Shown piece by piece: positions 8,824 through 19,700 of a stretch of 64,000 bases of DNA. The stretch covers positions 744,001 through 808,000 of the forward strand of contig NZ_JAKGTI010000001.1 in assembly GCF_021568695.1 (NCBI RefSeq), read 5' to 3'. The notes beneath the pieces are model-generated. The model was given only the letters and a program-made list of their open reading frames with translations. It was not told where the DNA came from and ran no database searches. Every line of letters starts with the position of its first letter. Within the stretch, counting starts at the first letter, position 1. A program made the position numbers and the translations under genes. The DNA comes from Maritalea mediterranea. Its GTDB lineage: Bacteria; Pseudomonadota; Alphaproteobacteria; Rhizobiales; Devosiaceae.

Positions 8824-9927
8824 TCAGGGCCGCTCGAGCCTATCTCGTTGGTTGTTTGAAAACATAAAGGGGGGCGAGGGTGTCGTGCGCTTGATCGCCA
8901 AGGGTAGCGAAATGGTCCAAGTCGTACCCTCAGAATAGGTGACGGTAAGTTGGCCGTTTAATTGTTGGGCCAAGGCCAGAACGATTTGGCTACCTTTGCC
9001 CTTTCGCTGAGGCACTTCGTCCACCCAAACGCCATTGTCGGCAACCACAAGGACGAAGCCCTCCTTTTCATGTTTGAACACGACCCGGATTTCCCCGGAG
9101 TTGCGCCCTCTAAAGGCATGTTTGATGGCGTTGGTCACCAACTCGTTCACCAAAAGGCAGATTGGCAATGCGGTTTCAGCAAGAATCTCAATGTCAAGAA
9201 CGTCGCACGCAAGCGTAATATGCGCTGGGCAAATCGCGTCTTGCAGGTGATCCAACAATGCCATGAGGACGGCTTTGGTGGTCACCGTTTCGGTTTCATT
9301 TCGTGCATCCAAAATGTCGTGGATTATGGCGATCGAATGTACCCGGGTTGCGGCCAACAAAAGCGCTTCAGTTGCTGCGGGGTGTTCGGCGGTTCGCGAC
9401 TTGGTGCGCAAGAGTGCCGCGACAATGGCCAAATTGTTTTTCACCCGGTGGACCACCTCCCGTCTCAAATCTTCTGCCACTTGAATGGCCGCGCGTAGGC
9501 GTTCCTCGGTCTTTTGTTGAACAATCAGCTGGGCATTGAGCCGACGGACTTGCTCCGAATGTTCTGCAAAGCGAAGGGGGGCGGAAGGAGATTCCATCAA
9601 TAGGATGTGCGGTTCGGCCCGCCCATCCACCATGAGCGCGCGGCCTTTTAACTCAATACGCTTCTCCCCACGATTAAGTGCAATGGGAACCCAGCTTGAC
9701 GAGCCGGCAACCGAGCGCAACAGTTCCGTCAATTTGCCGCTGCGCGGTTGCCAGGCGTTAAGCTCGGATAACGCCAAGCGATCTTCCGGGGAAGAATAGA
9801 GCCTGCTGGCCCGCGGGTTACAGGCAATTATTTTGCCGTTCTTATCAACGATTGAGACCGCCAAAGGCAATTCCAACAAAACATGTTGGGCCAAATCTTG
9901 GTTGATATTTGGCGGCCCGGTTGTCAC
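8824..9927 (-). CDS. PAS/HisKA_2 (HWE-like) sensor histidine kinase
   Basis: A 367-residue soluble histidine kinase with no membrane segment, so it senses a cytoplasmic signal. Residues ~10-110 form a PAS-like domain. The dimerisation/phospho-acceptor region carries His160 in VVHRVKNNLAIVAALL, the HisKA_2 pattern. The ATPase domain has the N-box LVNELVTNAIKHAF and G-box DNGVWVDEV. GTG 9927 overlaps the stop of the upstream MetOD1-like gene (GTGA), so the two form a module. No response regulator lies adjacent. The MetOD1 partner is broken, which may leave the kinase without its sensor. Confidence 0.88.
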   Translation of the reverse strand: MTTGPPNINQDLAQHVLLELPLAVSIVDKNGKIIACNPRASRLYSSPEDRLALSELNAWQPRSGKLTELLRSVAGSSSWVPIALNRGEKRIELKGRALMVDGRAEPHILLMESPSAPLRFAEHSEQVRRLNAQLIVQQKTEERLRAAIQVAEDLRREVVHRVKNNLAIVAALLRTKSRTAEHPAATEALLLAATRVHSIAIIHDILDARNETETVTTKAVLMALLDHLQDAICPAHITLACDVLDIEILAETALPICLLVNELVTNAIKHAFRGRNSGEIRVVFKHEKEGFVLVVADNGVWVDEVPQRKGKGSQIVLALAQQLNGQLTVTYSEGTTWTISLPLAIKRTTPSPPFMFSNNQRDRLERP

Positions 9928-10466
9928 AGTTCATCCGCTAAGTCTGGGTCGAAAGCGCGATAATATTCGCGCTCATGCACTTCGCCCTTATTATCTTTAT
10001 TGAGGCGAACCACAACTCTGCACCCCGGGTCTCCTTGAGCGATTGTTTCCTCCAGATCGACCCGTGCGTAGCCTAGATTATCGGCGGTGATGCGGCCGAA
10101 AACGTTTGAGGTCATCATGCAAAGCGACGGGCGGTCTTTCACAGCCGCGCCAAACGGACAACGCCGGTTTCCAAATACCAGCTCTTCTTCGGAGGCAGAG
10201 ATAAGGTAAAAATCCCCACCAATGCGCCTTTTCAGATCAACACAAACTTTGGCGATCTCGGTCGGGCTCAAGCGAGGCTAGCCAAGCGCTTCCCTATAGC
10301 TCTCATCGATCCAGCCCCCGATTTTGCTGCCGACTGTGCTGATATACCCCTCAGCGGCTTCTATCCCAACAATATCTTCCAACGTGCCCGAAAGCTCGCG
10401 CAACAATTTTCGCAAAAAAATATCTCGATCGAGTGGGAGTTCGGCTTCCTCAACGCGCTGTGTCAT
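9924..10466 (-). pseudogene. MetOD1 (methanogen output domain 1)-like protein interrupted by in-frame TAG
   Basis: Two halves of one protein lie in the same frame. The N-terminal 62 residues (from ATG 10466, RBS ggtggag) include RDIFLRKLLRELSGTLEDIVG and end at a TAG at 10278-10280. The frame then continues with PRLSPTEIAKVCVDLKRRIG to a C-terminal half carrying CPFGAAVKDRPSLCMMTSNVFG, which I recognise as the MetOD1 pattern. The C-half could only start at TTG 10271, which has no clear RBS. The protein would be 180 codons with TAG at position 63. It may be an inactivating mutation, a readthrough site or a sequencing error. Everything else is undecayed, so the lesion looks recent. Confidence 0.75.
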
Positions 10467-10702
10467 GGGGTCTCCACCTGGGCACTGGTTCATTTTAAGT
10501 ATAACACAAATATAAAATAATGATATTGTGATGTAATTCGCCCACTCTGGCAATAGCGAGGAGGCGACACAGGCGCAGACATTGCAAAAGATGCCGTAAA
10601 AGTCGCCGTCCAACCCTAAGCAAAAAGAAAATTGACCTGCAAAGGGAAAAGAAGGACGAGCGCAGCGAGGACCCCGGCGCACTTGTTCGCGCGCCCACGT
10701 AG

Positions 10703-10917
10703 TCTAGGTGACCAACCTCCCGCCGCGAGGGCAAAAATGGTGCCGCTCAGCCGTGAGCGAAAAAAAGAACACCTCAAGCACCCGTACCAACCCTTTTGGC
10801 ACCTAAATAAGGCTTGGGCGGCTCAGCCCGAAACTTTTAAGTTTCGCGCCCGCGCAGGCTAGGTGGCCAGCCTCCCGGCGCGAGGGCAAAAATGGTGCCG
10901 CTCAGCCGTGAGCGAAA
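10703..10917. repeat. Two direct copies of a ~60-bp element, 155 bp apart
   Basis: Copy 1 spans about 10703-10762 and copy 2 about 10858-10917. Their last 38 bases are identical (starting gcgagggcaaaaatggtgcc and ending gtgagcgaaa), while the first ~22 differ at a few positions. Each copy contains a G/C-rich complementary stretch. Function unknown; not seen elsewhere in the window. Confidence 0.7.
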
Positions 10918-10932
10918 TGAAATAGGCTCCCC

Positions 10933-10960
10933 AAAAAAATAGGGCCGCCCAAGGCGACCC
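10933..10960 (-). terminator. Rho-independent terminator of gcrA
   Basis: Read on the minus strand, GGGTCGCC-TTG-GGCGGCCC forms an 8-bp stem (one G-U) and is followed by TATTTTTTT. It begins 18 bases after the gcrA stop. Confidence 0.85.
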
Positions 10961-10977
10961 ATATTCAGTTACGCTGT

Positions 10978-11556
10978 TTAGCTTTTCTTGCGCCGGTCAA
11001 GGGAGTGATAAGCCCGCTTAGAGTGAAATTCGCAATAGGGCTTGCCTTCATCGCTGTGGCGTCCACAGAAGTGGAAGTCGTCAGCAACGGGGTCCCCGAT
11101 TGGCCATTTGCACGTATGTTCGTTCAGTTCCATCAGGCCGATACGTTCGGCTTCGGGAATGAAAATCTCAGATTCAGCGTTCAACTCAAAGCTTTGCTCG
11201 GCTTCGGTGTCTGCGCTCATTTTCAGCGCAGTGTTGCCGGCCACTGCTGGTCCGCTTGAACGGCGCGGCGCTGAAGATGCAGCTGCCGGCCGGCTGCTGG
11301 CCGCCGGGCGTGCGCTCGTGTTTGAAGCGGCCCCACTTGGTCGTCTCGGTGTGCTGGACGCAGTTGCCCGTGGCTTGCGCGCCCGAGGTGCTGAAGACGC
11401 GGGCTTGGCCCGGCCTGATAGCTTAAGCCGGTGTACCTTGCCGATCACCGCATTGCGGGTTACCCCTTCGCCAAGCTCAGCCGCGATTTGGCTTGCGCTC
11501 AAGCCTTCCATCCAGAGTTTTTTCAAAATCGCAACGCGCTCGTCTGTCCACGCCAT
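10978..11556 (-). CDS. gcrA: Cell-cycle transcriptional regulator GcrA
   Basis: Alphaproteobacterial sigma70 cofactor that acts at CcrM-methylated GANTC promoters. The N-terminal HTH begins MAWTDERVAILKKLWMEGLS, followed by VTRNAVIGKVHRLKLSGR. An Ala/Pro/Ser/Arg-rich linker spans about residues 55-110. The C-terminal RNA-polymerase-binding region ends CKWPIGDP and CGRHSDEGKPYCEFHSKRAY. ATG 11556 is preferred because it has a strong RBS (ggaggacctcc) and the canonical MAWTDE start; an in-frame codon at 11574 adds six residues. Monocistronic, with its own terminator. Confidence 0.96.
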   Translation of the reverse strand: MAWTDERVAILKKLWMEGLSASQIAAELGEGVTRNAVIGKVHRLKLSGRAKPASSAPRARKPRATASSTPRRPSGAASNTSARPAASSRPAAASSAPRRSSGPAVAGNTALKMSADTEAEQSFELNAESEIFIPEAERIGLMELNEHTCKWPIGDPVADDFHFCGRHSDEGKPYCEFHSKRAYHSLDRRKKS

Positions 11557-11913
11557 GGAGGTCCTCCATTCCAATCAAAAGATAGACTCCGATACCTCAC
11601 CGAAAAATGTGTTCAATCCGGTTCAAATACCATCCATCGTATGTACTTATAGGTCCGCCACACGAGATATCGTGTTCCTATAGCCCCACTTTACAAGACC
11701 GGATGAATCCGTGACAAGGCTCGTCTCGCTTTATTTCCGGTTATCCAAGACATTTTTCACTGGCGTTGCATTTACGCCATTTCGCAACCAATTGACTTTT
11801 TCCGGTTAAACTGGTCATAAATGCTCTGGTTATCGCGTTGCGCCTTGGCGGGCAACGCGTTTTTTGCTTTATGCACGCACCTTGAACCTAAGGACAGAAA
11901 GGAAAATCAGGAA
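11557..11913. promoter_or_regulatory. Divergent gcrA/argD intergenic region with argD promoter and GANTC sites
   Basis: A 357-bp gap without a gene. A sigma70-like promoter for argD is visible: TTGACT (11792-11797), 17-bp spacer, TCATAA (11815-11820). Two GANTC sites occur, GACTC 11585-11589 near the gcrA start and GAATC 11705-11709. They would allow methylation-dependent control of gcrA, as known in Caulobacter. The role of the GANTC sites is inference. Confidence 0.55.
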
Positions 11914-13071
11914 ATGTCCGCACTCTACCAAAATTACAAACGCGCCGATCTCTCGTTTGAGCGGGGCGAAGGGGTGCGACTATTCTCGTCTGATGGCGGA
12001 GAATATCTTGATTTTGCCGCAGGCATCGCCGTGAATGCGCTTGGCCATTCTGATGCTCACGTGGTGAACGCGCTTAAAGAACAGTCAGAAAAGCTCTGGC
12101 ATGTCTCAAATGTGTTTTCCATTCCAGAGGCTGAAAAGCTGGCGCAACGGCTGGTGGACATTTCTTTTGCCGATATGGTGTTCTTCACCAATTCCGGCGC
12201 GGAAGCGATTGAATGTGCCATCAAAACCGCGCGGCGCTATTTCTATGACAAGGGTCAACCAGAGCGCTACGAGATCATCACGCTCGAAGGCGCCTTTCAT
12301 GGCCGGACATTGGGCACCATCGCCGCGGGCGGCAATGAAGGCTATTTGACCGGCTTTGGCCCCAAGGCTGAAGGCTTTCCGCATGTGGCGGGCGATCTGG
12401 AGGCGATCAAAGCCGCGATCAGCGATAAAACCGCTGGCATTTTGCTCGAGCCGATCCAGGGCGAAAGCGGCATCAATGTCTTTAGCAATGAGTTTTTGCG
12501 TGACCTCCGGGCCCTGTGTGATGCGCACGGCATTTTGCTGATTGTGGACGAGATCCAATGTGGCTATGGCCGGACCGGCAAAATGTTTGCTTATGAATGG
12601 GCAGGCATTGCTCCCGATATTATGGCGCTGGCTAAAGGCATCGGCGGCGGCTTTCCGCTCGGCGCCTGTCTGGCGAAAGAAGAAATTGGCGCCTCCATGG
12701 TGCCCGGCACCCATGGCAGCACTTATGGCGGCAACCCCATGGCCTGTGCTGTGGGCAACGCGGTGCTTGACCGGATTTCGGAAGTTGGGTTTTTGGCCCA
12801 TGTGGACGAAATGGGGCAGTATTTGAGCTGGTCCTTGCAGCAATTGGCGCAAAAATTCCCTGACGAAGTGTTGGAAGTGCGCGGCAAAGGGCTGATGGCG
12901 GGCATCAAGGTCAAACAGCCGGTCTCCGATTTGCTGGCCAAATTGCGCGACCATCATCTGCTGGCCGTTGGCGCAGGCGACAATGTCGTGCGCTTTTTGC
13001 CACCGCTCATTGTTGAAAAACAGGATATTGATGAGGCGATGAACCGCATGGAAAAGGCCCTCTCGGCCTGA
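11914..13071 (+). CDS. argD: Acetylornithine/succinyldiaminopimelate aminotransferase ArgD
   Basis: PLP aminotransferase of arginine (and possibly lysine) biosynthesis. The PLP lysine is in [15 protein letters not shown]; other class-III features are [18 protein letters not shown], the substrate loop around [10 protein letters not shown], and [15 protein letters not shown] 11914 gives the conserved start [20 protein letters not shown], with agga-type RBS sequences before it; an upstream in-frame ATG at 11821 has no support. It is followed by argF 57 bases later. Confidence 0.95.
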   Translation: MSALYQNYKRADLSFERGEGVRLFSSDGGEYLDFAAGIAVNALGHSDAHVVNALKEQSEKLWHVSNVFSIPEAEKLAQRLVDISFADMVFFTNSGAEAIECAIKTARRYFYDKGQPERYEIITLEGAFHGRTLGTIAAGGNEGYLTGFGPKAEGFPHVAGDLEAIKAAISDKTAGILLEPIQGESGINVFSNEFLRDLRALCDAHGILLIVDEIQCGYGRTGKMFAYEWAGIAPDIMALAKGIGGGFPLGACLAKEEIGASMVPGTHGSTYGGNPMACAVGNAVLDRISEVGFLAHVDEMGQYLSWSLQQLAQKFPDEVLEVRGKGLMAGIKVKQPVSDLLAKLRDHHLLAVGAGDNVVRFLPPLIVEKQDIDEAMNRMEKALSA

Positions 13072-13128
13072 TTTTCTGGCGCTCGGTCTTCGCTTCTCCC
13101 AAGCAACTTAACGCAAAGGACAGTCACC

Positions 13129-14055
13129 ATGGCTGCAACGCAACATTTTTTGGACCTTGGTCAATTCACCAAGGACGAGCTGAGAAAAATTCTTGATCTG
13201 GCCCATGCGCTCAAGGCCAAGCTGAAAGAAGGCGAAAAACCGCCTTTGCTGGAAGGCAAAATGCTGGCGATGATATTTGATCGCGAAAGCACACGCACCC
13301 GCGTCTCCTTTGATGTGGGCATGCGCCAGCTGGGTGGCCAGACATTGATGTTGACTGGCGATGAAATGCAATTGTCGCGCGATGAGACCATCGCCGACAC
13401 GGCGCGTGTGATGTCGCGCTATGTCGACGCCATCATGATCCGGTTGTTGAGCCATGATGACCTTGAGGAAATGGCGGCTGCAGCCACCATCCCGGTGATC
13501 AATGGGCTGACCCGCTTTTCGCACCCCTGTCAGATTATGGCCGATATTTTGACCTATGAGGAGCATCGCGGTTCCATTGAAGGCATTAAAATCGCCTGGC
13601 AGGGCGATTGTAACAATGTGTTGATGTCATGGATTCAGGCAGCCAATCATTTTAATTGTGAGTTGAAAATTGCGTGCCCCGAACAATATAAACCCAATCA
13701 GGCCATGCAGGCAGAAATTGACGCTACAAACGGGCGGGTGCAGGTCACTCAGGATCCCTTGGCCGCCATGCAGGATGCAGATTTGGTGATCACTGACACT
13801 TGGGTGTCGATGGGTGATTTGGACGCCACCATTCGCCGGGAAATTTTGTCGCCCCATCGGGTGACTGCCGAGTTGATGGCCGAGGCCAAGCCCGACGCCC
13901 TGTTTATGCATTGCTTGCCAGCCCACCGCGGGGACGAAGTGACCTCCGACGTGCTGGATGGCCCGCAATCTGTAGTATTTGACGAAGCTGAAAATCGGCT
14001 GCACGCCCAAAAAGCAATATTGTGTTGGGTGTTCGGCATTGAGGAGCTTAAATGA
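13129..14055 (+). CDS. argF: Ornithine carbamoyltransferase ArgF
   Basis: Forms citrulline from ornithine and carbamoyl phosphate. Carbamoyl-phosphate motifs STRTR and HPCQ, the ornithine-binding DTWVSMG and the terminal catalytic [11 protein letters not shown] are all present. The 308-residue length is normal for the anabolic enzyme. It overlaps hslO by 4 bases (ATGA) and follows argD, the common alphaproteobacterial argD-argF-hslO operon. Confidence 0.96.
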   Translation: MAATQHFLDLGQFTKDELRKILDLAHALKAKLKEGEKPPLLEGKMLAMIFDRESTRTRVSFDVGMRQLGGQTLMLTGDEMQLSRDETIADTARVMSRYVDAIMIRLLSHDDLEEMAAAATIPVINGLTRFSHPCQIMADILTYEEHRGSIEGIKIAWQGDCNNVLMSWIQAANHFNCELKIACPEQYKPNQAMQAEIDATNGRVQVTQDPLAAMQDADLVITDTWVSMGDLDATIRREILSPHRVTAELMAEAKPDALFMHCLPAHRGDEVTSDVLDGPQSVVFDEAENRLHAQKAILCWVFGIEELK

Positions 14056-15047
14056 CAGATGATTTTTTGAAAGCCGTTGGCCTTGATCGCGAAGAAAGCT
14101 TCAGCGACAAGGTTGTGCCGTTCGCCGTGGAAGATTTGGATGTGCGCGGGCGCTCGGTTAAGTTGGATGATGCGCTCAACACCATTTTGACGCGACATGA
14201 TTATCCAACGCCCGTGGCGCGCCTGCTGGGCGAAGCCATTGTGCTGGCCGCTGTGGTCGGCTCTTCCCTCAAATTTGAGGGGCGCTTTATTCTGCAAACC
14301 CAAACCGATGGCCCGGTCAATATGATTGTGGTCGATCTGCAAACACCCAACGGTTTGCGCGGCTATGCCCGTTTTGATGAGGTCGCTCTCTCTGAAGCGG
14401 CAGAAAAAGGTGAGTTGGCACCTGAGCAATTGTTGGGCAAGGGCATTCTGGCCATGACCATTGATCAGGGCGAGATGACGGAGCGCTATCAAGGCATTGT
14501 GCAACTTGACGGGGCCTCTTTGGAAGAGGTCGCGCATCGCTATTTTATGCAGTCCGAGCAGATCCCGACCATCGTGCGATTGGCCGTGGCGCAATATAGC
14601 GAGAAAGGCAAGAAGCAGGATCAATGGCGCGCTGGCGGCATTTTACTGCAGCATTTGCCAGAGCATGGTAGGCGCACCATGGCAGATTTGCCCGGGGATG
14701 GTGATTTCGATAATCCTGAAACCCAGGATGAAACGTTTGAGCCCGAGAACAATTGGGTAGAAGCCAGCTCATTGTTGAAAACGGTAGATGATCATGAATT
14801 GGTGGACCCGGAAATTTCGGTCGAGCGACTTTTGTTCCGGCTTTATCATGAAACCGGCGTGCGCGTTTTCGACCCGATGGAGATGATCGAAAAGTGCGGT
14901 TGTAATGCCGACAAGATCGAAGCCATGCTCGACCAGTTCTCCAACGATGATATTGATGCGATGGTGGTTGATGGGGACATCGAAGTGGTTTGTGAGTTTT
15001 GCTCAACCGCCTATCACTTCAACCCGCACCAGTTCCGCAAGGACTAA
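14052..15047 (+). CDS. hslO: Redox-regulated chaperone Hsp33
   Basis: Oxidation-activated holdase. The N-terminal ~230 residues form the chaperone domain. The C-terminal zinc redox switch has CGC (EKCGCNADK) and, about 33 residues later, CEFC, giving the CxC...CxxC ligand set. At 331 residues it is slightly longer than the E. coli protein. It is translationally coupled to argF, and a terminator follows the stop. Confidence 0.95.
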   Translation: MTDDFLKAVGLDREESFSDKVVPFAVEDLDVRGRSVKLDDALNTILTRHDYPTPVARLLGEAIVLAAVVGSSLKFEGRFILQTQTDGPVNMIVVDLQTPNGLRGYARFDEVALSEAAEKGELAPEQLLGKGILAMTIDQGEMTERYQGIVQLDGASLEEVAHRYFMQSEQIPTIVRLAVAQYSEKGKKQDQWRAGGILLQHLPEHGRRTMADLPGDGDFDNPETQDETFEPENNWVEASSLLKTVDDHELVDPEISVERLLFRLYHETGVRVFDPMEMIEKCGCNADKIEAMLDQFSNDDIDAMVVDGDIEVVCEFCSTAYHFNPHQFRKD

Positions 15048-15080
15048 AACGCACCAAAGCGCGACCCCGCAAGAGTTGTA

Positions 15081-15114
15081 AAAGGTCGGGATACTGTCCC
15101 GGCCTTTCTTTTTT
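15081..15114 (+). terminator. Rho-independent terminator of argD-argF-hslO
   Basis: The inverted repeat GGTCGGGA-TACTG-TCCCGGCC, flanked by AAA and TTT, runs into CTTTCTTTTTT. It lies 34 bases after the hslO stop. Confidence 0.88.
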
Positions 15115-15270
15115 GAGTGCGCCATTTGGCCTTTAACAGAGGCCCTAAAGCCGCGGGGAAAAGATTTTTGCTTGATCCGACCCCATCAACCCCTACGTAA
15201 AGATGAACAAAGTTTAATTTGTTGAATGTGCGCGTGCCGCGTAAGTTGAACAAAAACCGGGATCTTTACC

Positions 15271-16740
15271 ATGGACCGTATGATGGATCAGGCTGAGCAA
15301 ACTGATCAAAATACCCCGCCGCCGTCGCAACAACCGAAGCGCAAACGGGGGGCGATGGCCATCATCGGTCTGTTCGCGCGTCTGATCATCACATTGGCGA
15401 TACTCGCAGGCGCGGGTTTTTTCGCGTTTCAATTGGTGTCCAGTCGCCCAGAACCGCCAGAACGGCAAGCCCGCGAACGCACCTTTACGGTGCGCACCAT
15501 TGAGGCCACAGTTCAGACTGCCCAGCCGAACCTGACCTATTTTGGCGAGATTGTTGCAGCTGGGGCGCTGGATGTGCGGGCCCAAGTTGCTGGCGAAATT
15601 GTTGAAATTCACCCGGATCTGGCCGTGGGCAATCAGCTTGCGCAGGGCGATCTGATCGCGCGAATTGATGATTTCACCTATCGCGGGGCCCTGACGGAGG
15701 CGAAAGCCAGCCTGGCGGAGGCGCAACTCGCCGCCACTGAAGCGCGCGAGCGGTTGCAACTGGAGCGGGACAATCTCAGCTTTGCTCAGGAACAGTTGGA
15801 TCTGTCAAAAAAAGATCTGGAGCGCGCCCAAACCCTGCTGCAATCCGGTGCATTGACGCAAAAAAACGTTGATGATCGGGAGTTGCTGGTGTCTCAGCGC
15901 GAGCAAGCGCTCAAACAAAGACAAGCCAACATCGCCATTCAACAGGCCCAGCTTGATCGGCAATTGGCCAGCATGGAGCGGTTTGAGTGGCAAGTCGAGC
16001 GGGCCGAACGCAATCTTGCCAACACCGAAATCCGCGCGCCCTTTGATGCGGTGGTCAGCGCGGAGTCGATTGCGCCCGGCAAAATTGTGAACGCCAATGA
16101 AGCCTTGGTCAGCCTTTATCGGCAGGACCAGCTTGACGTGCGCTTCACCATGTCGGACCGTCAATATGGCCAGATCTTTGCGGATGGGCTGATCGGGCGG
16201 CCCATTCGTGTGGTTTGGGAAGTCGAGCCGCAAAACTTGACGGCCAAGGGCACCATCACACGCGCGGGCGCACAAATTGATGCGGCCAAAGGTGGGGTCG
16301 AAGTGTTTGCGCGACTTGAAAATGCTGAGGCATCCACTTTCCGCCCCGGTACATTTGTCAAAATTCTTGTGCCCGGCCGCGCCTATGAAGATGTGATCCG
16401 ATTGCCAGAAACCGCGATTTATGACAATCGCCTGATCTACACCATTGAAGAAGGCCGCATGGTGCCGCACGATGCGGAAATCATGGCCCGTGACGGGGCG
16501 CAGCTTTTGGTGCGTGCCGATGTGGCAGATGGCGCAAAGGTGATCACCACCCGGCTGGCGCAAGCAGGCGACGGGCTGGCCGTAGTTGAAGAAGGTGAGG
16601 CGCCACCCATTCCACCGCGCGACCCTGCCCGGGCGGAGAACCGGGGAGAGCGGGACAACCCCAATGGACAGGAGCGAGAGGGCAGGCGCCCCCCGCAACA
16701 ACAAACACAGGCAAGCGAAAATGAGGAGCCAGCCTCATGA
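15271..16740 (+). CDS. RND efflux periplasmic adaptor (HlyD/AcrA family)
   Basis: Periplasmic adaptor linking an RND pump to an outer-membrane channel. After a short cytoplasmic tail (residues 1-27) there is one N-terminal membrane anchor (about 28-50). A lipoyl/barrel-sandwich half then follows, with a long alpha-hairpin coiled coil (about 130-240, heptad-rich Q/E/L) and the second lipoyl half ANTEIRAPFDAVVSAESIAPG. The C-terminal ~45 residues are Pro/Glu/Arg/Gln-rich and disordered. Its stop overlaps the pump start (ATGA). No outer-membrane channel gene is in the window. Confidence 0.92.
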   Translation: MDRMMDQAEQTDQNTPPPSQQPKRKRGAMAIIGLFARLIITLAILAGAGFFAFQLVSSRPEPPERQARERTFTVRTIEATVQTAQPNLTYFGEIVAAGALDVRAQVAGEIVEIHPDLAVGNQLAQGDLIARIDDFTYRGALTEAKASLAEAQLAATEARERLQLERDNLSFAQEQLDLSKKDLERAQTLLQSGALTQKNVDDRELLVSQREQALKQRQANIAIQQAQLDRQLASMERFEWQVERAERNLANTEIRAPFDAVVSAESIAPGKIVNANEALVSLYRQDQLDVRFTMSDRQYGQIFADGLIGRPIRVVWEVEPQNLTAKGTITRAGAQIDAAKGGVEVFARLENAEASTFRPGTFVKILVPGRAYEDVIRLPETAIYDNRLIYTIEEGRMVPHDAEIMARDGAQLLVRADVADGAKVITTRLAQAGDGLAVVEEGEAPPIPPRDPARAENRGERDNPNGQEREGRRPPQQQTQASENEEPAS

Positions 16741-19700
16741 GCGCCACCGGTACAAATCGCGCGCGCTCTATCGTCGAATTGTTTGTGCGCCACCGCAACG
16801 CCGCCAATTTGTTGATGATCTTGATGATCCTTTTCGGCGCGTGGGGTATATCCAAACTCAATCGCCAGTTTTTTCCGACGCTGGAAGTGAAACAAATTCA
16901 GATTTCGTTGGTCTGGTCCGGGGCCAGTGCCGACGATATCCGTAAAAACATGCTGCAAGCGATCGAGCCTACCGTACGGTTTTTGGATGGCGTGCAGTCC
17001 ATGTCGTCTCAGGCGCGCGAAGGGGCAGGGTCAATCACCCTCGTTTATGAACGCGACACCGACATGCGGCAAGCCGAAGCCCAAGTGGAAGCGGCCGTGG
17101 CGGGGGTCACCAATCTACCAATCGAGGCGGAGACACCAGAGGTCAACACGCCCAAATTCTTCGATCCAATTGCGGATATCGGCATTTCGGGGCCGTTTCC
17201 AGAAGCCACTTTGCGCCATTATGCGCGTGAGATACGCGACGGCCTGTTGGATGCCGGTGTAGATCGGGTCACCTTCACGGGCTATCGTGATCGCGAGATT
17301 AAGGTGGTGGTTGACGATCAAAGATTGCGCCAGCTTGATCTCACCACAGCCGAGATCGCCCAAGCCATCGCGCAAAACACTGCCGATCGTCCTTCCGGCT
17401 CTGTCGAAGGTGACCTGCAGGCGCAAATCCGCGCACTGGCCCCTGAAATTGGCGTCAATGCGCTTTCGCGGCTGGAAATCAAGACCACCTCGCAAGGGGA
17501 CAAGCTGCTGCTGGGCGATGTGGCAACGGTAGCGGACGGGTTTAACGCGGATCAGAGCGTTGGCTTTATGGGTGGCGACCAGGCGATCCGCCTCTCGGTG
17601 TCGCGATCGGCCACGGCTGACACGGTGGAATCCTTCGAGACCATGAACAATTATCTCGAAGAAATTCGGCCCACTTTACCAGACTCCCTCAAAATCGAAG
17701 TGTTCAATGCTGCCGCTTCCCTGGTGGAAGACCGATTGAGCCTTTTGGTCAATAATGGCCTGCTGGGCCTTGGTCTGGTGTTGTTTGTGCTGTTCGTCTT
17801 TCTCGACTTCCGCATCGCCTTCTGGGTGGCGGTGGGCATACCGGTTTCCATCTTAATGACGCTGGGGGTGATGTATTTCACCGGCCAAACCATCAATATG
17901 ATTTCCATGTTTGCCCTGTTGTTGACCTTGGGTATCATTGTTGATGACGCAATTGTGGTGGGTGAACACACGGCCACGCGCTATGCCTTGGGCGATGACC
18001 GGGCAGTGGCCGCCACCAAAGGCGCAGGCCGTATGGCCGCGCCGGTGATCGCAGCCAGTCTGACCACCATGGCGGCGTTTGGTCCGATTCTGTTGGTTGG
18101 GGATGTGGTGGGGCAAATCCTGTCCGCATTGCCCATGGTGGTGATCGCTGTATTGATCGCGTCTTTGATCGAGTGTTTTTTGGTGTTGCCCGGGCATCTT
18201 TCCCACGCCTTGCCGAAAGAGCGTAAGGCACCCGGTTTCTTCCGCCGCAACTTTGATCGCGGGTTTGAATTTTTCAAAGAACGTATTTTTGGGGCCGTCT
18301 CGCGCGTGTCCTATCGCTGGCGTTACGCCACCACGGCCATTGCCCTTGCGCTGGCCATTATTGGCGGTGCGCTCATTCCGGCGGGCAAACTCGGGTTCGA
18401 GTTTTTTCCTTCTGTTGAAGGGGAAACTGTGTCACTCAACGCCAACTTCCAGCCCGGTGTGCCGCAGGAAGATATGTATGCCCTGATCGAAGAGATGGGC
18501 AAGGTCGTCACCAAGGTGGAACAGGAACTGACCCCCGAGGGTGAAACCCTGATCGTGACCAGCTTTGCTTCGCTGGACGTCGAAAATGGCCGCGCAAACA
18601 TTCAGGTTTATCTAACGCCGTCCGAACAACGCTCGGTGCGCACACGTGAAATCGGGGCGGCCATTCGGGCGCAATTGCCGCGTTTTGCCGGGGTGGACCG
18701 GATTGGCGTGCGAGAGCCGCGGGGTGGACCGCCGGGCCGTGCGATTGATGTAGAGTTCACAGGGGCCGATACCGCCACGTTGAAAGCTGCTGCCGAAGAT
18801 TTGACCGCGGTGCTTGAAGGATTTGAAGGGGTGCAAGACATCAATGACACCCTCAATTATGGCAAACCCGAACTGGTGCTGGAACTGACACCTCGGGGCA
18901 GCGCGCTTGGTTTCAATATTGACAATCTGGGTAGCCAGATCCGCGACGCTTTTGAAGGGCGCGTGGCCCGCCGGGTTGCGGCAGAAGACGAAGAGATCAC
19001 CATTCGCGTGGAACGAGATGGAGAAAACGAAGGCACCTCCGCCCTGCGTAATTTATGGGTACGCTCACCTGCGGGTAATTTTGTCCCCTTGTTGGAGGTG
19101 GCCAGCCTGAGTGAACGGCAAGGCTTTAATCGCATTGTACGCGAGGAAGGTAAAACGACCGTCCGGGTGATCGCGGACACCGACAACAACATCACTTCAG
19201 GTGCTGATGTCTTGGAGCGTTTGGAACAAGATTATATGGGCGCGATTGTGGCTGAACACGGCGTACAATATAGTTTTGGCGGCACACAGGCCGAACAGAA
19301 CGCGGCCTTCGGCGATCTTCGGTTGGGCGGGATTATCGCGCTCGGCATCATGTATGTCATCATCGCCTGGATATTTGCCTCCTATTTTGCACCGCTTGCC
19401 GTCATGCTGATCATCCCCTTTGGGGTTGTGGGGGCAATTTGGGGACACTTTTTCATGGGCTACAACCTCACCATCATTTCGGTGATGGGCCTGTTGGGGC
19501 TGGCCGGTATTCTGGTGAACGATTCCATCGTGCTGGTGTCCCGCTTGCAGGAGCGCCTTGAAGAAGGCAATAGTCTTTACGAAGCGGCCACCGGTGCCGC
19601 GAGAGACCGGCTGCGCGCTGTTGTTCTCACCTCACTCACCACAATTGGTGGATTGGCGCCTTTGTTGTTTGAAACCAGTTTGCAGGCTCAATTCCTGATC

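Larger units (their letters stand above)
10467..10977. other. 511-bp non-coding gap between MetOD1-like gene and gcrA
   Basis: No convincing gene. The leftward half upstream of the MetOD1-like gene is AT-rich (10495-10540), with a TATACT-like -10 on the minus strand. The rest holds a duplicated ~60-bp element and the gcrA terminator. Open frames crossing it have no family-like sequence. Confidence 0.7.
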
